Shown: positions 8,714 through 18,246 of the stretch, piece by piece | Layout of the letters: each line of letters begins with the position of its first letter | How positions within the stretch are numbered: position 1 is the stretch's first letter | Source of the DNA: Planctomycetaceae bacterium | Lineage (GTDB): Bacteria; Planctomycetota; Planctomycetia; Pirellulales; Pirellulaceae | Reading direction: 5' to 3' | DNA: 64,000 bases | Assembly (NCBI GenBank): GCA_024642205.1 | Contig: JAHEBQ010000012.1 | Coordinates: forward strand, 1-64,000 | The notes under the pieces: model-generated | Told to the model about the DNA's origin: nothing | Seen by the model: the letters and a program-made list of their open reading frames with translations, nothing else | Databases searched by the model: none | Program-made: the position numbers and the translations under genes

Positions 8714-9762
8714 GAATTTCACAATTGACAACAAGCCAGGCTACCGCCTTGTACGGATCATGGCTTTCGGTCAGAGACTTCGGCCACCGTTTGGCCCCCC
8801 AAGACCCAGGATTCAATTCGCGTGCAGGCTGAATGCAAATTGGTTCGGGATACTAGAGTTTTTGGCTGTTAGTCTCAAGTGAAACTGACGACAATAAACA
8901 AGGACCACGGAAGTTGGTGACAGGATAAAGCTAGCACTTGAAGGCTTCGATCTGCGATGGTCACGGTCGAGTCGAATTGAAAACCTATCGGAACCAGGCA
9001 ACATTCGGAATTCTTGTTTCAAGTCCAGAATCACGTACAGGCAATTTGGATGCACGTTTCAATGGGGTTGCCTGGCGAATTGCGTGTAGCCTTCCCAAAT
9101 TTCCCTGGTCCACACACGAGACGTCCGTCCGCGACACAGCTCTGCGTCTCTGACCGATTGCGAGAGAGAAACAACATGCGTGTTCCATCCGACGCGTCCC
9201 TTCGAAACCAACGCCACTCGAACAAGCCCCGGTTTGAAACGCCGGAGCACCATGAGTCGCTTTTCGTTCCGGTTACGCTTGATACGGAGACAAGCCCCTT
9301 CAACCACGAACGGGCAGACGTAGCCTCCAACTTCGTCGACGCGAATCACGGCCAGCGACCCGTTTCTCCCGGACCGGTTGGGGAATCTGACTGGCGACCC
9401 GAAGGCGGAAACCGGTCTTCGTTGTCGGGTCTGATCGCCCCGCGTCGAAGAGACCATTGGGCAAACGGCTTAACACTTGTTTCGACATCCTCGATCTCGA
9501 CTTTTCAAACGGGTTTGCCATCCCCTCCAGAACAGAAAACTTCATCTTGGGCTATCAAGGTCTGGCCACCGATATCACAATGGATCGAGCGATCGGTCGC
9601 GTCAATCAGGAGCATTTGTCGTTTGATTGGGGCGTGTTGTTTTTTTCTTCCATAAATTAAAATCATGAATTTGGATCAGCAGATTAGAGGATGATCCCAC
9701 AGTTCGTGGGGATACTGACCCCGAAATAATTCCAACTACTAATCTTTCGAAATGGTTCATTC
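8714..9762. other. Long spacer with no credible gene
   Basis: About 1 kb between a minus-strand and a plus-strand gene. Several overlapping open frames exist on both strands (the largest is about 210 codons on the plus strand at 9014-9655), but they are rich in Arg, Ser and Pro and show no domain, signal peptide or ribosome-binding site. A short CCCAC/GTGGG hairpin lies near 9690-9705. It must hold the promoters of both flanking genes. It may contain decayed coding sequence. Confidence 0.5.
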
Positions 9763-11682
9763 GTGAAATTTGGCTCCGTCATCTCCAGAATCAAATCGCT
9801 TGCAACGGAATACAGCTCGCTGACTGATGCCCAGCTGTCGGATATTGCTTTGGACCTGGGCTTCGAATCTCGTCAAACCGAGGAAGTCGGTGGGCTGATT
9901 GAACGCGGATTCGCGCTTGTCCAGGTCGCTTCCCAGCGTCAGTTGAACATGCAGCATTACGATGTTCAGTTGCTGGGCGGTTATGCGATGTGTCAGGGGA
10001 ATGTTATCGAAATGCGAACCGGCGAAGGAAAAACGTTGACCGCAACGTTACCTTTGTTTGTTCAGGCTCTGGCAGGACGGGGAGCGTTACTGGCGACAAG
10101 CAACGACTATCTGGCCAAACGCGACGCCCAGTGGATGGAGCCGGTTTATCGCTCATTGGGACTGACAATCGGCGTGATTCAAACGGAAATGTCGCGCGAA
10201 CAACGTCGGGCAGCATACCAATGCAGTCTCACCTACGGGACGATGAAGGAATTCGGATTCGACTTCCTGCGTGACCATTCTCAGGAACGGGAACAACAAC
10301 AGCGTGAACTCTGGTATGGCGGCTCCAAGGGAGGGGTGGCGGAGGCCGCCGCATCAAAGCCCGTCCATCGCAAGCCCCATTTCCTGTTGATTGACGAAGC
10401 GGACAGTATCCTGATTGACGATGCGCGAACGCCGCTCATCATTTCTGCAGCCCAGGACGAATCGACACAGCAACAGCAAACGATGCTTTACCAATGGTCG
10501 GCCGAGGCGGCCAGGCAATTCGAAGAAGATTCCGATTTCTGGTATGACCGGGAAAAAAGGCGAGTGGATCTTTCTCCTGCGGGAACCGCGCTCCTCCGCG
10601 AATTACCCAAGCCATCGGAACTTGACGGAGTGGGCTTGCTGGAAATGTATGATTTCATGGAACGTGCGATCCAAGTCGCTCGAGACTACAAACGCGATCG
10701 CGACTACGTGGTACGAGATGGCGAAATTGTTATCGTGGATGAAGCCACCGGGCGGATCTCCGAAGGTCGCCGATGGAGCAAGGGCATCCACCAGGCGATC
10801 GAAGCCAATGAAGCTGTTGAAATCACGATGGACACCAACACACAGGCCAAGATCACCGTTCAATCGTTCGTCAGTCGATTTCCACACATTGCCGGCATGA
10901 CAGGTACCGCTTTTTCCTCAAAGACGGAATTTCAGAAGATTTACCATATGGGTGTGACGGTGATCCCGACCAACAAACCGTTACAGCGCATAGAACTGCC
11001 AATCAAGTACTTTTTTTCCGAAGAAGAGAAATTCGAAGCGGTCGTGCGCGACGCGATCGAGGTTCACCAAACAGGCCGCCCGATCTTGATTGGCACCCGT
11101 TCAATCGCCAAGTCTCATCAGGTGTCGCAGCTGTTGAAGCAAAATAACATCGAACACGAAGTTCTCAACGCCCGGGAAATCGAACGCGAGGCGGACATCA
11201 TTGCATCGGCCGGATGTCGCGGAAAAATCACCGTAGCAACCAACATGGCCGGTCGCGGTACCGACATCAAAATCGGCGGCGAATCGGAAGTCGAGGACGC
11301 GGAAATCAGGCGCGAACGCGCCGAAATCCTCGAACTGGGTGGTATGCACGTCATTGGAACCGAAATGCACGAGTCCAGCCGAATCGATCAACAGCTGTTT
11401 GGGCGCTGTGGAAGGCAAGGCGATCCGGGCTCCGTGCAGCTCTACATTGCGGCGGAGGACAAGCTCCTCGAATCGGCATTTGGAAAACAAACGGCAGAAC
11501 GCTACCGGAAGACCGGCAAAACCCGCACAGCTTCGTATTGGATCGCACTTTTTAAGCGTGCGCAGCAAAAAGTTGAGATCCAGCATTACCGATCGAGGCG
11601 AATACTCATGTATAATGAGAAGATGTTGGCGAAGTCTCAACGCGAAATGGGGCTCGATCCGATTCTGGACAATTTTGACTAG
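9763..11682 (+). CDS. Short SecA-like preprotein translocase ATPase (SecA paralogue)
   Basis: This is a 639-residue DEAD-motor protein related to SecA. It shows the Walker A MRTGEGKTL (84-92), the TSNDYLAKRDAQWM segment, DEADSILIDDARTPL (201-215) and, near 495, MAGRGTDIKIGG followed by GTEMHESSRIDQQLFGRCGRQGDPG. It is about 200-260 residues shorter than housekeeping SecA. The helical scaffold ends soon after motif VI, and there is no C-terminal zinc or SecB-binding tail. A lysine- and Gly/Ala-rich insert lies just before the DEAD motif. The start is GTG, because the upstream ATG frame stops at once. It is the first gene of a co-directional set with a GAF-HlyD and an M50-HlyD protein and is probably a specialised motor. 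Confidence 0.88.
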   Translation: MKFGSVISRIKSLATEYSSLTDAQLSDIALDLGFESRQTEEVGGLIERGFALVQVASQRQLNMQHYDVQLLGGYAMCQGNVIEMRTGEGKTLTATLPLFVQALAGRGALLATSNDYLAKRDAQWMEPVYRSLGLTIGVIQTEMSREQRRAAYQCSLTYGTMKEFGFDFLRDHSQEREQQQRELWYGGSKGGVAEAAASKPVHRKPHFLLIDEADSILIDDARTPLIISAAQDESTQQQQTMLYQWSAEAARQFEEDSDFWYDREKRRVDLSPAGTALLRELPKPSELDGVGLLEMYDFMERAIQVARDYKRDRDYVVRDGEIVIVDEATGRISEGRRWSKGIHQAIEANEAVEITMDTNTQAKITVQSFVSRFPHIAGMTGTAFSSKTEFQKIYHMGVTVIPTNKPLQRIELPIKYFFSEEEKFEAVVRDAIEVHQTGRPILIGTRSIAKSHQVSQLLKQNNIEHEVLNAREIEREADIIASAGCRGKITVATNMAGRGTDIKIGGESEVEDAEIRRERAEILELGGMHVIGTEMHESSRIDQQLFGRCGRQGDPGSVQLYIAAEDKLLESAFGKQTAERYRKTGKTRTASYWIALFKRAQQKVEIQHYRSRRILMYNEKMLAKSQREMGLDPILDNFD

Positions 11683-11888
11683 CTTCCGGATTGGCGTCCC
11701 CACTCGATGGCGGCTGACCACTCGCTGTGGCAAGGGCGTTTTTTGGAGCTTTCGTGCAAATTGGCAGATGGTTCGATTCGGAACTTATTTCCTATTGGGA
11801 ACGTCAGTTCTATAATTGCGGCTGCCAATAACATCTTGTCTTTTGCTTTCTCTTGAACTTGTTCCGCTGACACTTTGTTGAGTTGTCT

Positions 11889-13961
11889 ATGTCTACCGGT
11901 GAAACCCAAGCCAACCCTTCTCCTGACGCAATTCGGGATGAAGTGCGCAGTACGATCAAGCAACTCAACGAAATGGCCAGCACAGAGACGGACTTCGACC
12001 AGTTCTGCGACACCGTTCTCGCCAAGGTCGTCAAAATCACGGGGGCGCACGGGGCTTTGTTGTGGCAAGTCAACGGGAACAGCATTCCGCAGCTGACGCA
12101 CCAAACCGGACGGCATCCGAACGCGACGGCGAAGGAAGTTCTTTCCCACGAGAATCAACAGCACGCCAACGCCGTAATGGAAGTCGTCACGAAGCAGCTT
12201 CCGATGGGACTGACTTCCGAGGCGTTCACCGGCCAGGCGGACGACAGTAGCTACCCCAACTCCCAACGAGACGAATCGTTCCTGATGTTGTTCTCGCCGA
12301 TCTACAACCGCACGAAGGAATGCTGCGGGACGCTTGAGTTGCTTCAGCGTGGCGACATCTCACCTCAGGCGCAAGAAGGCTACCTGAGGTTTCTGACGCA
12401 GATCTCGCAGCTGTTTCAGCGTTGGCATGAACAGCAAGACCTGTCAAGGCTCTCGCAAAAATCGGATGCCTGGAACGAACGAATTGAGTTCATCAGCGAA
12501 ACTCACCGATCCATCGATCAAACCGAAGCTGCTTATTCGATCGCCAACGAAACCAGACGACTGTTGAACTGTGACCGGGTCAGCGTGGGTAAATGGAATG
12601 GGCGAACCTGCAAGATTGTGGCGATCAGCAGCCAGGACCGTTTCGATAACCGGGCCAATGTGGTTCGACTCCTGTCTAATGTCGCGACGGCCAGTGTCAG
12701 TGCCGACTCAAAATTCTGGATAACCGGCAGCACCGAAGGGCTCGCGCCGGAAGTCACTCGAAAGATCAATGAATACCTGGATGAATCGCATAGCCGAACC
12801 CTGATCGTGATTCCACTGTTCGCGCAGCTGCCTTCGATTCCTGACCTGGAGATGAGGAGTCGTCGAAAAGAAAAAGCTCAAAAACTGGGCGCGTTGATCC
12901 TTGAATATTTCGACGCAGACGTACAAGAGAGCGAGATTGAGGAAGACGTCAAACTCATCGTCAGCCAATCTGAAATTGCCCTGGAAAACGCCCGGAAACA
13001 TGGTGAAATTTTCTTGCTGCCGGTTTGGAAACGGCTGGGTTGGCTGCAGCGACTCCTGTTCCGTGACCATCGTGCCAAGACGATGACGGGGCTGGCTTGC
13101 CTGGCTCTGTTTACGTTGATCATGATTTTCTTTCCTAAAGAACTCAAGATGAAGATCGACGGGGTCATGCATCCCACCGTTCGTTATACGATTTATGCCC
13201 AAACAGACGGCGTCATTCGGGAAATTCTGATCGGTGAGCGAGCAAAAGTCTCCAAGGGTCAATCGTTGCTACGGTTGGAAAACCAGGACCTGGACATGGA
13301 AATCAACTCGACTCGTTATGAGATTGAGTCGATTGATCACCAGATTGACAACGCGAACTCTCAATTGGCCAGCGGATTAAAAGACCCAAGCGAACGAGTC
13401 GAGATCGGGATGGCGATCGACCTGTTCCAGAAACAGCGAAAAACGCTTGCCGCACAACTGGCTTTGATGGAGTTAAAAAAGAGCCAACACGAAATCGTCA
13501 GTCCGATCGACGGAACGGTAACCACGCCCCAGTTGAAACGTCGCTATACCGACTTTCCAGCGGTTGCGAATTTCCCGTTGCTGGAAGTGGTGGACCTCGA
13601 TGGAAGTTGGCAGTTGGAACTGAAAATCCCGCAAAACAAGATGGCTTACGTGGATGAAGCTTACAAGCAGAACCCCGACCAACTGCTGGACGTCGAGTTC
13701 AAGATCGGGACCAACCCGAATTTGAACCTGAAAGGCACGCTCGCTCGATCCGCGGTCGATGACCGAGGTGTTCACTCGGATAAAGGTGCTCCTGATTTTC
13801 GGGCGATCGTTGAAATCGATCCTGATCAGCTGGTCGAACTTCAGAGCGAACTTCGCAGTGGTGCCGGTGCAACCGCCAAGATCCTGTGCGGCAAGCGGTC
13901 GCTGGGTTTTGTCTGCTTTTATCAGATCTACGACTTCTTGCGTACCAAAATTTTCTTCTAG
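11889..13961 (+). CDS. GAF-domain membrane-fusion protein (HlyD-like)
   Basis: This 690-residue protein has two N-terminal GAF-like regions (about 10-180 and 200-380), one transmembrane helix at about 398-416, then a periplasmic HlyD/biotinyl-lipoyl part. The latter includes the TDGVIREILIGERAKVSKGQ half-motif, a coiled-coil region and the HEIVSPIDGTVTTP return half-motif. The cytoplasmic GAF part suggests that the adaptor senses a ligand or signal inside the cell. The start ATG 11889 is chosen; a TTG two codons upstream is possible. The stop overlaps the GGAGG of the next gene, so the two are co-translated. It is probably the adaptor of an export system with the M50-HlyD protein downstream. 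Confidence 0.85.
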   Translation: MSTGETQANPSPDAIRDEVRSTIKQLNEMASTETDFDQFCDTVLAKVVKITGAHGALLWQVNGNSIPQLTHQTGRHPNATAKEVLSHENQQHANAVMEVVTKQLPMGLTSEAFTGQADDSSYPNSQRDESFLMLFSPIYNRTKECCGTLELLQRGDISPQAQEGYLRFLTQISQLFQRWHEQQDLSRLSQKSDAWNERIEFISETHRSIDQTEAAYSIANETRRLLNCDRVSVGKWNGRTCKIVAISSQDRFDNRANVVRLLSNVATASVSADSKFWITGSTEGLAPEVTRKINEYLDESHSRTLIVIPLFAQLPSIPDLEMRSRRKEKAQKLGALILEYFDADVQESEIEEDVKLIVSQSEIALENARKHGEIFLLPVWKRLGWLQRLLFRDHRAKTMTGLACLALFTLIMIFFPKELKMKIDGVMHPTVRYTIYAQTDGVIREILIGERAKVSKGQSLLRLENQDLDMEINSTRYEIESIDHQIDNANSQLASGLKDPSERVEIGMAIDLFQKQRKTLAAQLALMELKKSQHEIVSPIDGTVTTPQLKRRYTDFPAVANFPLLEVVDLDGSWQLELKIPQNKMAYVDEAYKQNPDQLLDVEFKIGTNPNLNLKGTLARSAVDDRGVHSDKGAPDFRAIVEIDPDQLVELQSELRSGAGATAKILCGKRSLGFVCFYQIYDFLRTKIFF

Positions 13962-13965
13962 GAGG
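13961..13965 (+). promoter_or_regulatory. Ribosome-binding site of the M50-HlyD gene
   Basis: GGAGG begins on the last base of the upstream stop codon and lies five bases before ATG 13971. It decides between this ATG and a GTG immediately upstream, and it shows tight coupling of the two genes. Confidence 0.75.
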
Positions 13966-13970
13966 AAGTG

Positions 13971-16244
13971 ATGTCGATCATCCCGCCTCCCACGGATAAT
14001 CCCACACGGCTGGGTCAACCGCCGAGCGGTCCGCCGGTCAAGATGAAGATGCGTCCGGATCTGACGTTTGACTGGGTAACGTATCAGGGTATTGAGTACT
14101 GGGTCGTCAAGGAACCACTTGGTCAAAAGTACTTTCAGTTCCCGCCTCACGTTTTCTACTTGCTCCGGGAACTGGACGGCAACAAGACAATCGATGAGTT
14201 GCAGGATGGCTATCACGAGAAATTTGCGCCCAAGCGAATCACGCGTCAGGATCTTCAGCAATTACTGACGCGATTTCACCAGGACAGTCTCGTCACTTCC
14301 AATGTATTGGGACAGGGACCGGAGCTGCTCAAGCGGGGCAACAAGAACAAAATGATGGAGCTGGTCGGGAAGTTCTCGAACGTGCTGGCCATTCGCTACA
14401 AAGGATTCGATCCGGAGCGAATCCTGAACTGGCTTCTCCCCTACACGTGGTGGATTTTCACCAAGGCCGCGGTTTTCGCAACCATGGTTTTTGCTTCCAT
14501 CGCCCTGTTATCGGTGATCATGAATTGGGCGGCATTCCAGGCCAGGTTGCCAGGTTTCGAAGCATTCTTTGATCCGAAACAATGGTACCTTTTCGGTTTG
14601 GTTCTGATATTTACCAAGATCATTCACGAGTTCGGCCACGGTCTGTCGTGTAAACGGCTGGGGGGGGAATGCCACGAGATCGGTTTCATGCTGCTTGTGC
14701 TGATGCCCTGCCTGTATTGCAACGTGTCCGATAGCTGGCGCCTGCCCAACAAATGGCATCGGGCTGCGATCGGTGCCGCAGGAATGTACGTCGAGGTTAT
14801 TCTCGCCACCATCGCCACGTTTATCTGGTGGTTTGTCCAACCGGGCCTGGTCCAGGATATTTGTTTGCGCGTAATGTTGGTTAGCTCGGTCAGCACGGTT
14901 CTTTTCAATGGTAACCCGCTGTTGCGATTTGACGGTTACTACATTCTCAGTGATATCCTGGAAATCCCGAATCTGAACCAGAAGTCCACGAAGGCTCTGA
15001 CCACGCTGCTGGGGCGGCATTGGTTGGGTCTGGAGATTCCGGATGACCAGTTGATGCCATCCAATCGGCCCTGGGCGTTCGCGATGTTCACGGTCGCGTC
15101 GTTTTGTTATCGCTGGTTTATCATGTTCTCGATCATCGTCATGTTGACGAGAAGGCTCGAACCGTACAACCTTGAGTCGATTGGGATCGGAATTGCCTTG
15201 TTTTCGGTCGCCGGGATCATCGGAATGCCGGGTTACAAGTTATACAAGTACATGTCGGTTCCTGGACGGATGCATCAAGTGAAAAAAGTCAGATTCTTCG
15301 TTGTGTTGGCAAGTGCCCTGGCCATCGTTGGGCTGATCCTGTTTGTTCCCTTTCCGCATACCCTGCGTTGCAGCATGATCGTCATGCCCAAGGACATCGA
15401 AACCGTCTGGGTCGAAGAATCGGGGTATCTCGAATCGTTCGAAGTCAAACCGGGACAGGACGTTGTACCTGGCCAAACGCTTGCACATTTGCGCAACCTG
15501 GACCTGGAAATAATGCTGGTCGAAGCCAAAGGGAAAATCGAGGAAAAGGAATCCGCGCTCAAACTGGAAGAGGCCCAGCGCAACATCACGGCTCCGACCG
15601 CAAATGACCGGACGAAGTCCCTTCTTGCCGATCTCAACAAATTGAAGAAAACGCTTTCCATGGTGCAGACGAGAGCGGATCGACTGGATTTGAAGAGCAC
15701 AATCAATGGGACCGTACTGGCGACACCCTATGAACATGCGGGGCAACAATCGGATGAAATACGAGACGTTGACGTGCGACCATTGCTTTACGGCCAGCAC
15801 GACCATGTTTCGGCTCAACGCGGCCAGCGGTTTTGCGAAATAGCCGATTTGTCGCAATGGTATGCCGTGGTTGTCTTGACCGAGCACCAGGTCAAGTTCG
15901 CGAAACTGGATCAGGATGTCAAACTCAAACTGTACTCCGAACCCGGAAAAATCTATCGCTCAAAAATCGAATCGCTGGGGGAAACAGATTTTTCCATTGA
16001 TCGCGAAGACTATGAACCATCCCAGCAATCCATGGAAAACAGTGAATCGCGGCCTCCCGATCCGATCGTCGAAATGGTCGCCGTTTATCAAAAAAACGAT
16101 TTCCAATATTTCGCGCGCGTGCCCTTGAACAACACGGAATTGCCGCCGAAGATTGGCATGGGAGGACAGGCGCGTGTGTTTACCGGCTATCGCTCACTGG
16201 GTTATCGGATCTGGTGGTGGTTCAATCAAAACTTCCGTTCGTAA
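13971..16244 (+). CDS. M50 zinc metallopeptidase fused to HlyD-like adaptor domain
   Basis: This is a 757-residue polytopic protein. After a soluble N-terminal domain of about 130 residues (a PqqD/winged-helix-like region with FQFPPHVFYLLRELDG), the membrane part holds the zinc motif HEFGH at 219-223. A second M50 signature, GNPLLRFDGYYILSDILE, resembles the NxxPxxxxDG metal-ligand motif. The C-terminal third is an HlyD-like adaptor with two lipoyl half-motifs around a coiled coil and a long beta-barrel. Proteins of this build occur with RiPP or peptide export systems (YydH-like) and are common in planctomycetes. It may process or export a peptide together with the upstream GAF-HlyD protein. 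No precursor peptide gene is visible close by. Confidence 0.87.
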   Translation: MSIIPPPTDNPTRLGQPPSGPPVKMKMRPDLTFDWVTYQGIEYWVVKEPLGQKYFQFPPHVFYLLRELDGNKTIDELQDGYHEKFAPKRITRQDLQQLLTRFHQDSLVTSNVLGQGPELLKRGNKNKMMELVGKFSNVLAIRYKGFDPERILNWLLPYTWWIFTKAAVFATMVFASIALLSVIMNWAAFQARLPGFEAFFDPKQWYLFGLVLIFTKIIHEFGHGLSCKRLGGECHEIGFMLLVLMPCLYCNVSDSWRLPNKWHRAAIGAAGMYVEVILATIATFIWWFVQPGLVQDICLRVMLVSSVSTVLFNGNPLLRFDGYYILSDILEIPNLNQKSTKALTTLLGRHWLGLEIPDDQLMPSNRPWAFAMFTVASFCYRWFIMFSIIVMLTRRLEPYNLESIGIGIALFSVAGIIGMPGYKLYKYMSVPGRMHQVKKVRFFVVLASALAIVGLILFVPFPHTLRCSMIVMPKDIETVWVEESGYLESFEVKPGQDVVPGQTLAHLRNLDLEIMLVEAKGKIEEKESALKLEEAQRNITAPTANDRTKSLLADLNKLKKTLSMVQTRADRLDLKSTINGTVLATPYEHAGQQSDEIRDVDVRPLLYGQHDHVSAQRGQRFCEIADLSQWYAVVVLTEHQVKFAKLDQDVKLKLYSEPGKIYRSKIESLGETDFSIDREDYEPSQQSMENSESRPPDPIVEMVAVYQKNDFQYFARVPLNNTELPPKIGMGGQARVFTGYRSLGYRIWWWFNQNFRS

Positions 16245-16279
16245 TGGAGAGTTCTGAGTCTTGAGTCAGCCTGTCGAAC

Positions 16280-16302
16280 ACCGACAATCACACGTCGGTT
16301 TT
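16280..16302 (+). terminator. Weak intrinsic terminator after the M50-HlyD gene
   Basis: ACCGAC/GTCGGT forms a six-base-pair stem with an eight-base loop followed by four Ts. It lies about 36 bases after the M50-HlyD stop and touches the stop codon of the convergent kinase gene. Confidence 0.45.
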
Positions 16303-18004
16303 AAGACAATTGGCTCACTCGAAACAGCCGCCAGAGTCGGGAAGAATCACCTCGCGAATCCTGCGGATCGGTCAAGTTTTCCAGGTCGCCGGGTTTTTCG
16401 AGGTCGGCGTCCAAGCGGTTTTTGACATCTTCAAATCGCTTGGCCATGAAATTGTTCAATGGCTTCAAGTCATCGCCAACTTCCCCAATCGCGGTTCGAA
16501 TACTTTCCTGTTGCTCCGCTTTTCCTCCCACAAATTCATCGGCATTCATCCGGTCGTAGACAATCGCCCGGCCTGCATAGCCAATGATCCTGAATTCATG
16601 GTCCAATTCATCGTAACCAACGAACTCATCGTAGATTGCTAGAGCCTCCGGCAACGGCTCGTTATGGCTTAAACAAAACTCAGCCAATCTCGCTTTGGAA
16701 TTGCGAACAATCCTCCGCGTATGGAACTCTTCGTTTTTCGGAGCCTGCTCTGGCGGGAAGTACTTTTCTACCGCGATCCAATGCTGTTTCTGAATCTCCG
16801 GACCATACCGGTAACCCGCCATCTGAGCCTCCCGGTACTGTTCCTGAACTGTTTTCATGCGCGGAACTTCGTTGACGCTGATCTGATCAACACTCAGCAG
16901 CGCCTCGGGGGCGGTTTGGGTGGCCAACATCCACCCTCCCAACAGCGCGGCAATGGAAAACAGGACCAGGGACAAAATCATGCCGCTTGATTTCCACCAC
17001 GATCGAACGTTGCCCTTCATGACCTCTTGCAACTGGCGGGTAGCAGCAAGCTTGGAACGGCTCCAGGTCGACATATCACCAAAGGAGCCCGTTTCGACGG
17101 TCGACAATTTTTCAACGATCATCTCCCAATCGTCATCGACGTCGATCTTGATTTTTCGCAGTTCTTTCAATAACTGCTTGGCATCATCCTGCCGGTCGGA
17201 CGGCTTTTTTGCCATCATCCGGTCAATCAACTCGCACAGTTCCGGGGGGACATCCGGGCGCAATTGGCTGATTGGAATCGCCTTGTCTTTGACGTGTTGG
17301 ACAGCAATCGCCAATGCATTGTCGCCGTCAAACGGCGGGCTACCTGCGAGCATATGATAGGCGGTTACGCCAAGGGAGTATATGTCGGAGCGATGATCCA
17401 CCGCCCCCCCTTCAACCTGTTCCGGGCTCATGTACAGCGGCGTCCCCATGGTGATGCCAATTTGGGTCAACGCCTGTTGGGACGCGCTGTTGTTGATCCG
17501 AGCCAAACCGAAATCGGTGATCTTCACTTCGCCCTTGGTGGAGAGCATGATGTTTTCGGGTTTGATGTCCCGATGAATCACATGCAACTCGCTGGCCTTT
17601 TGAAGCGCCAGGGCGCACTGACGAATCACGTTGATGGCCATGACAGGTTCGACGGCGCCATGCCGGATCAGATACTGCCGCAGGTTGCGACCCTGGATGT
17701 ACTCCTGCGCGATGAAATAGTAACCGTCAGCCTCGCCAACTTCGTAGATCTGAACGATGTTGGCCTGAACCAGTTTTGCCGCCGCCTGGGCTTCCTGACG
17801 AAACCGCTGGACGTATGAGTTATCTCTGGCCAGATCCGGTTTAAGTATTTTGAGGGCAACATTACGATTCAGCGAACCCTGTTTCGCCAGATAGACATCT
17901 GCCATTCCACCACGCCCAAGTCGTCTGAGCAGTTGGTAATCTCCCAGTTGACGACCGGTGAGGTCAATCGATTCAGATTGGGCTTCGGACGATGGAAAGT
18001 TCAT
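16301..18004 (-). CDS. Membrane-anchored Ser/Thr protein kinase (Hanks type)
   Basis: This is a 567-residue PknB-like kinase with a complete set of catalytic motifs: glycine loop 29-37, Lys52, Glu71, HRD 144-146, DFG 164-166, and an MGTPLYMSPEQ activation-segment end. The kinase domain fills about residues 23-290. A single transmembrane helix lies near 344-364. The outer part of about 200 residues has no recognised sensor domain but is rich in Glu, Arg and Tyr and is likely helical. The cytoplasmic half should be an active kinase. It converges on the secretion-like locus and has no co-directional partner close by. Confidence 0.93.
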   Translation of the reverse strand: MNFPSSEAQSESIDLTGRQLGDYQLLRRLGRGGMADVYLAKQGSLNRNVALKILKPDLARDNSYVQRFRQEAQAAAKLVQANIVQIYEVGEADGYYFIAQEYIQGRNLRQYLIRHGAVEPVMAINVIRQCALALQKASELHVIHRDIKPENIMLSTKGEVKITDFGLARINNSASQQALTQIGITMGTPLYMSPEQVEGGAVDHRSDIYSLGVTAYHMLAGSPPFDGDNALAIAVQHVKDKAIPISQLRPDVPPELCELIDRMMAKKPSDRQDDAKQLLKELRKIKIDVDDDWEMIVEKLSTVETGSFGDMSTWSRSKLAATRQLQEVMKGNVRSWWKSSGMILSLVLFSIAALLGGWMLATQTAPEALLSVDQISVNEVPRMKTVQEQYREAQMAGYRYGPEIQKQHWIAVEKYFPPEQAPKNEEFHTRRIVRNSKARLAEFCLSHNEPLPEALAIYDEFVGYDELDHEFRIIGYAGRAIVYDRMNADEFVGGKAEQQESIRTAIGEVGDDLKPLNNFMAKRFEDVKNRLDADLEKPGDLENLTDPQDSRGDSSRLWRLFRVSQLS

Positions 18005-18246
18005 AACGACGGCAAATCGAGGGGGTCACTGGACTTACAAATTATTAGACCATCAAGCCGCGTGCCAGTATGCGCCGAAACATTGCCAGCAACAACGATA
18101 TCTCGTCGCCTGGTAACGGCACATCGGGAATATAAGTACTTGGATTGGTACGAAGATCATGTGAATTCGTTCAAAATTTACCCAGTCCAACCGCGAACGT
18201 GCAGTAATCGACCAAACTTGCTAACTCGCTGGACGAATCCAGGCAC

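Noticed and set aside
9014..9655. Possible 213-codon plus-strand gene
   Set aside because: Pro/Arg/Ser-rich with no domain or ribosome-binding site, and frames of similar length on the other strand; reported as spacer only.
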